A DNA stretch of 64,000 nt from assembly GCA_036365455.1 (NCBI GenBank), contig JAWQUS010000022.1:3038001-3102000 (forward strand). The letters run 5' to 3'. The notes beneath the pieces are model-generated. The model was not told the origin of the DNA. It did no database searches and saw only the letters and a list, made by a program, of their open reading frames with translations. The DNA is from Macrosoma leucophasiata. Lineage: Eukaryota; Arthropoda; Insecta; Lepidoptera; Hedylidae. Shown here piece after piece: positions 34,801-40,800 of this stretch. Position numbers and translations under genes: made by a program. Each line of letters opens with the position of its first letter. Within the stretch, counting starts at the first letter, position 1.

Positions 34801-37800
34801 TAAAAAAAAGTTTTTGTAGAATTTAATCTCCCCAGACAAGAGAAAAATATGACAATTGAAATTCAATTGTGTCTCGCCGCCGGTGGCCGTACGATCCTTG
34901 AAGGATTAACATCCTTCTCTAACCTTAACAAAGGACAAGTTCCATGTTGGGCCCGCACCTTGTACACTATGTCAAAAAATAGAGAAAAATATATAGAATC
35001 ATAGAAAGACTCAAAAAAGAATTTGAATCGCTGTTTTTTTGAAAATCTTTCTATGTAACTATTCTATGTAATTTTTATATGACATCAATATGTCACCATA
35101 TTGCTACTATAAAATTCTTGTTTTTGAAATATACTTACGACAATTAATTGAAGGTATAATACATAACAATATAATACATTAAACGAGGCGGTTGGTCCAG
35201 CGGTGTGAGATGACCATTCGATTCAAAGGGTTGCGGGTTCGATCCCTGCACCAGGACAAATATTTGTATGGCCTACAGATATTTATTTTGGGTCCGGTTT
35301 ATACCTACTGTGGGGCTGTGAGTGTAAGCCTATTTAAAAATAAAAAAATAAGCGATTTGATTTGCTGAAAATGATTTAGTATTTTATGCTTCTTCTCTCA
35401 ATATAGTGTACAAGGTGCGGGCCCAAGCTCCATATATTTTGGAACATGTCTTTTGTTAAGGATGTAAAATTTTAGAAAACCTTTTTAAAATTAACACTGT
35501 GTCTCTGCGATCACCAGATTTGGCATTGATTATTATTAAGTGTGATAGTTGCCACACAGAAAAAATAGAATAGAATAGAAAAGCTTTAACAAATATTTTG
35601 CTGCAACTGAACCTTATTGTGTCTTGTATACCTACTTGCAATGTAAGTTCTCAAAATAATATTTCAAAACTGATCAACCTCGTGCCTGCTTTTTTGTACA
35701 TGATCCGTACATAATTATAAACTTTTGAAGTTGAAAGATTAAAACTTTTTGTTGTGTGAATATTAAAATACATTAATATACATATATAACAATATTAACA
35801 GACGGACAAAAATACATTTTAACAACTATTGTCTTATACAAAAACATGAGTTTTAATAAAAAAAAATCACAACCATTGTAATTTTTATTACTCCTCTATT
35901 GTTTCATTGTTTTAGAAAAAAATATAATACATTATATAATAACGTAATAACGAGCACAGACACGATTTGCAAATGATAATTCGCATACCTTCAGAGAAAT
36001 TCGAAGAGAAATCGACAGTGTAAAGGTACTTCTAATAAGAATTAATTTCAATGCAAACGAACCAATCTATAAGCTTACTACACTAATAATTAATAAATTC
36101 AATTAGAATTATTAATTGTAAGTTCATCGCACCTTAAAACACATTAATAAATAAACAAAACAATAATAAAATGAGTTAGAAAATAGTGCAAAATTTCTAA
36201 CCTGTAGGGGCTTTCGGAATACAATCCATTCATGCTTGGATACATTTTTCGCACTATATTCATAAAACAAAGTCTTGTTTATCGATATCACGCGTCCAAA
36301 TTGTTTATCGATCCGTAAAAACAACAAAAATCGTACATTTTCTTTCACAGGAAGCGGAGTTTGTTTTCTTGTTTTAATTTTGACGTTTCACTATACTCAA
36401 ATGCCAATGACAAGCTCGCCCGATCATACGATCACACGATCTCGCTCTATCATATTACATTTGTGGCGGAGCGACAGAGATGGCACGTTCAACGAGAAGT
36501 TGCCGTCAACTATTGATGCAAGGATTCTATGCATTACTTATTTTGTTTTTCCGCATGCATATTTGCTATAGAGATGTAGCAAGGGTCAAGTAGATTTATC
36601 GATAAATAATTTATAACGTAATAAACAAACGCAATTAATTATGATCAAATCACGTGTGACATAGAAAAGCTAAAATACGTTAGGTATAAAGACTTATCAC
36701 TAAAATCAGGGTTTTCTTTCCTTTATCGTTGATCATTATCGGGGCATTTCTACAGATAAAAGATAATACAATGATTATGCACTTTCAGCCTCATAGCAAT
36801 ATTTTTTAAATATTTTTATTTTGAGTGAATTTTTAATCAGCGAATAATTTTACTTTGGTCAGGGATCGAACCTGCGACCTCACCAGTCAGCTAAACTTTA
36901 CCACTAAGCTGCCGAAGCCGAAGATGTACGTAGACATCCAAGCGTCGATTGCTATCACAGAGCAACACGGGCTACCGGCCGCGGTGGACCGGAGGGGTGT
37001 GGCCATATGCAGGCTTTCCCGTCTATCAAAGTACAAGACCAAATGGTCCTATGCCTGTCGCCCAGATATTTAAATGTGTGCGTGAAATTGTTTATGTGTT
37101 TTATGAAAGTCAAGGTGTAAGTTTCGTACGATTTTTGTAGTGGGAGTGTGCGTTACTGTGCTGTTTCGCATCGGTAATAAACGCTATGGCTACTCCCCTC
37201 ATACCTACTCCTCTCCGGTCCGCAGCGACCGGTGGGCCAAATGGCTCTATGATTGCTATTTCTCTTTTTGATTTTTATAAATTTGAATAATTTTTGTTTT
37301 AAATGACAAAAGTTAAATTAGGTAATACATTGTTTTATTTGTTATGTATTCGAAGTTCATATACCTGCTTTTTGACGTCGGGACGTGACGACCCCAGCGC
37401 CCACTAGTAGAATAATTTTCTTTTACTGTAAGAGAATTCTTCCACTAGTGCAGATAGTCAACCGTTCAGTGGTAATCAAACCACTCCAATGGGCGGCGGT
37501 AGTAAGTGCAATAACGCAAGATGGACAGCAGCGTCCTGCAATAAAACTACCACTATCGTGCCCCGGTTAAATGGTGGTTTGCTATAATTGCTATATCACA
37601 GAGGAAAAACAACTTAGATGGCACCGCATTACCAGGTGATTTTTTGCTACCACCATTTGTTACATTAAAGGTATACTCGATTATTATGAATGTTCGTTCA
37701 CAAAGTGGATAGATAATGGCGGGGAAAACTTGAATAATGCGCACGCAACGCATAGCTGTTATGCACTCTTCAGTTCACAATTGATAATATGCCGCTTAAA

Positions 37801-40800
37801 TAAATAGTATTTGAACAAAATTATAAAAACCTTTACTTCATGCCTGTATTCCCGATATCTCCTGGGTTATAGAGTCGATCTCCGGGTCGGGGAGCAAGTA
37901 GGTACTATGCATATGAAAACATTTCGTCTTGGTTAGGTGGCGACCCTATTGACATCTTCAGAAACGTTACGTTACTCCGAGTGGCATTGGGACACTTAAA
38001 AATAATAAAAATCCCAATAACACGTGCTCCTTGACCCGGGGATCAATCAAACCCAGAGGGCCGACCGCCTAACTCAAATTTATGCTTTTGTGTTTTTTTT
38101 TTTTTTTAACGTAATGGAATTGGTAAACAAGCATGCAGTTCACATTGATGTTAAGTGATGACTGCAGCCTATAGACACCCACACAAAGACCAAGGTCAAA
38201 ATGCAGATGCGTTACCACTCCCGAGGCCTAAGGTCTTATGCCTCTGTGCCGGAAATTACAGGGCCGTACATTACCACCTGACCGGAACACGATAGTGTTG
38301 AATACTACCATTTAGCGGCAAGTATATTAGGTAATGCGGTGGTGCCTACGCCCGCGAGCTCCGTCACTGGAGCTCTACCACCGTGATGCTTTCAGTTTAG
38401 ATTATAATGCCATCGTGTATGTTTCGTACCGCCTAACCTTTATCTGGAAGTGTTTTGTCCGCAGGTACATGCTTCAGAGCAAAATGTTTTAACACTTAAC
38501 CACCTACCACCGGTCTCAGAGACCGCAACGATTTTTCAAGTTCAAATATTTCCACGTGTGGATAGCGTGTTATACGGTGCGTCCGTGTACTTTTCCTTTA
38601 AACCAATCAGCATCGCCCTTGCGCTTGGCGTTAGTGTACGTGCAGGCGTTTGACCAGGGTAAGTAAAAATATTCCGTGAGCGGTCTTCGTGACCGCACGT
38701 AGGTGGTTGTGTGACTTTTTGGTATTAATGCATTTTTGCTGTTTTTGTATCAAAATGAATAAAAAGAATGACTATATCTCAAGATGGCTTCAGCAAGAGA
38801 TCTGGGATGAAGAAGACATTTCTGGCGAGGATTGCAGCAACGTTGACCAAGTGCAGATTGAAGAATTTGAAGCAGAGTCTGAAATTGAGGGTGATGACGA
38901 ACAAAATAGTTCACGGAATCAGTCCCTTTAAGGTCACAAACACCAACCAGTTCTCAATCAGCATCCAGGTCTCGATCAACATCAAGGTCTCAATCAGCAT
39001 CCAGGTCTCGATCAGCATCCAGGTCTCCAGAGAATAGTGACTCGTCGGAAGATAATATTTCGCTTTCGAGATTGCAGTCTAGAGGTAGGCCGAGGAAGAT
39101 AAATTTTTAACCACACATGGAACGTCGCAAGAAAATGATCATATTCCGAGGGACATCAAGAACTCTATTCGCCGTATCTTGCAAATAAAGAAAGTACTTC
39201 TGATGCTGAAAAACTTGAAGTACGTAAAACATGCTTCACGTCTGATTCAGAAAAGAAACGCAAAACATCTTTGTGTGTAAAGTGCCAACTTGTGTAGAGT
39301 GCTCAAAAGAAATTAGATGTAGCTAATTTCTTTCGAGCCGCAAAAAAATCGAATAGTTGAGGCATTGCAATTTTGTTTTGTTTTTGATATTTTTTGTGGT
39401 TTTCTTGTTTGGTTACATTTTTTGTTGATTCTAATTATTAGAAATTAGAAAAAGAAGTGCAAAATTAAGGTTCCCTATGATAAAGATCTCATTTTCTTAG
39501 TATAGTTGATTTTGGTGCCAAAATTCTTATTTAATTAGACATTTTCCATTTTTGTTAGACTTTCAAATTATTCTTGCTAATTTGTGGTGCTTGAATAAAG
39601 CTAATGAGAAGATACATACATTTTATTCAATTGAACATCAAATTCCCATCATATATCACAAAATACACGCATTAGTCTAACAGCGGTCTCCATGACCGCA
39701 CGTAGGTGCTTAAAGGACAAAAATAGGTGCTAGGTGGTAAAGGGTTAATAGGCGGCATGAAACTGACGAAATAACGTCATAACCAAAAGCATTAGAGTTA
39801 GGCGGTCGGCCCCCCGGTCCTCGTTGACATTAAAATAATTATGGAATACACATTTACCAGTCATCCTCATTTTTAATTGCAATGTCAGACCTGTTGGGAC
39901 ATAATAATATGACATTCAGTTTTTTATTTTGATATATAAACGAAATTTTAAGTATGGTACATTCGAGTGACCTTTGTGAAATTATTAATATCTTATGAAT
40001 AAATAAGTACACGCGTACCTTGAAGTTATAGAAAAAATATCAGCAGATATTATGTTAATGAAGTAAGTTCTATTTCAATACTTAATAATTATCAACATTG
40101 AACTTACTTGCTCAAATTTACCAACATGCATTGAGTTTTATAATATTATTTAAATTTTAAATGAATTCCTTTTTGCATATGACTTTTAGATGAAACCTTC
40201 CCTAGAATTCTATAATGTGTCTGTAATCAAGAAGCTTTTCCCCTGTTTTATAGGTAGTTATATGGGACAAGATTGACTATCAGCAAGACCCAATATTCGA
40301 TCTCAATCCATTTCTCATGACCTACGATTGATACTTTCCTTCATTTGCCAAAAAGGGCGTCCAAATAACAAATCTACTAGTTAATTTCCTGTCCGCTGTT
40401 ATTGAGACACTAAAGATCGGTCGAGAGATCGTTTGCTATCTAGATTGATGTTAACCGCGATAGAAAATAAAACATTGGAACCGGCCGTAAGAAATCATGA
40501 GTGTCACTGCGTATTCTATTATTTCGGAGAAATAACATTGAGGGTTGCTTTAAAACAATACCTTAACTTATATCTATTTATTTATTTATTTATACTTTTA
40601 TGCACATTATACATATGGCGGACTTAATGCCACTAGGCATTCTCTGACAGTCAACCATTGGGTTATGGGACAAATTATGTAGGGTGCGGGAAAAAAAACA
40701 GGAAAGTATTATTTAAGTATGATATCAAGTACGAAACAATAAAAAAATAATAAATAATATATGTATTGATATAGGTACTAAATAAATAGGGGATGACATC

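Larger units (their letters stand above)
38047..39830. mobile_element. Foldback element F2 containing an S2 SINE and a piggyBac-like element
   Basis: Outer inverted ends GGGCCGACCGCCTAACTC (38057) and GAGTTAGGCGGTCGGCCCCC (39795-39814), with AATGCTTTTG next to each. S2 is inserted at 38093-38385, flanked by ATGCTTT on both sides. A second F2 copy at 46440-46640 lacks both insertions and serves as an empty-site reference. Confidence 0.75.

Noticed and set aside
36124..36348. Independent 74-codon gene in ACC intron 1
   Set aside because: No recognisable domain; at most the region is a candidate leader exon.
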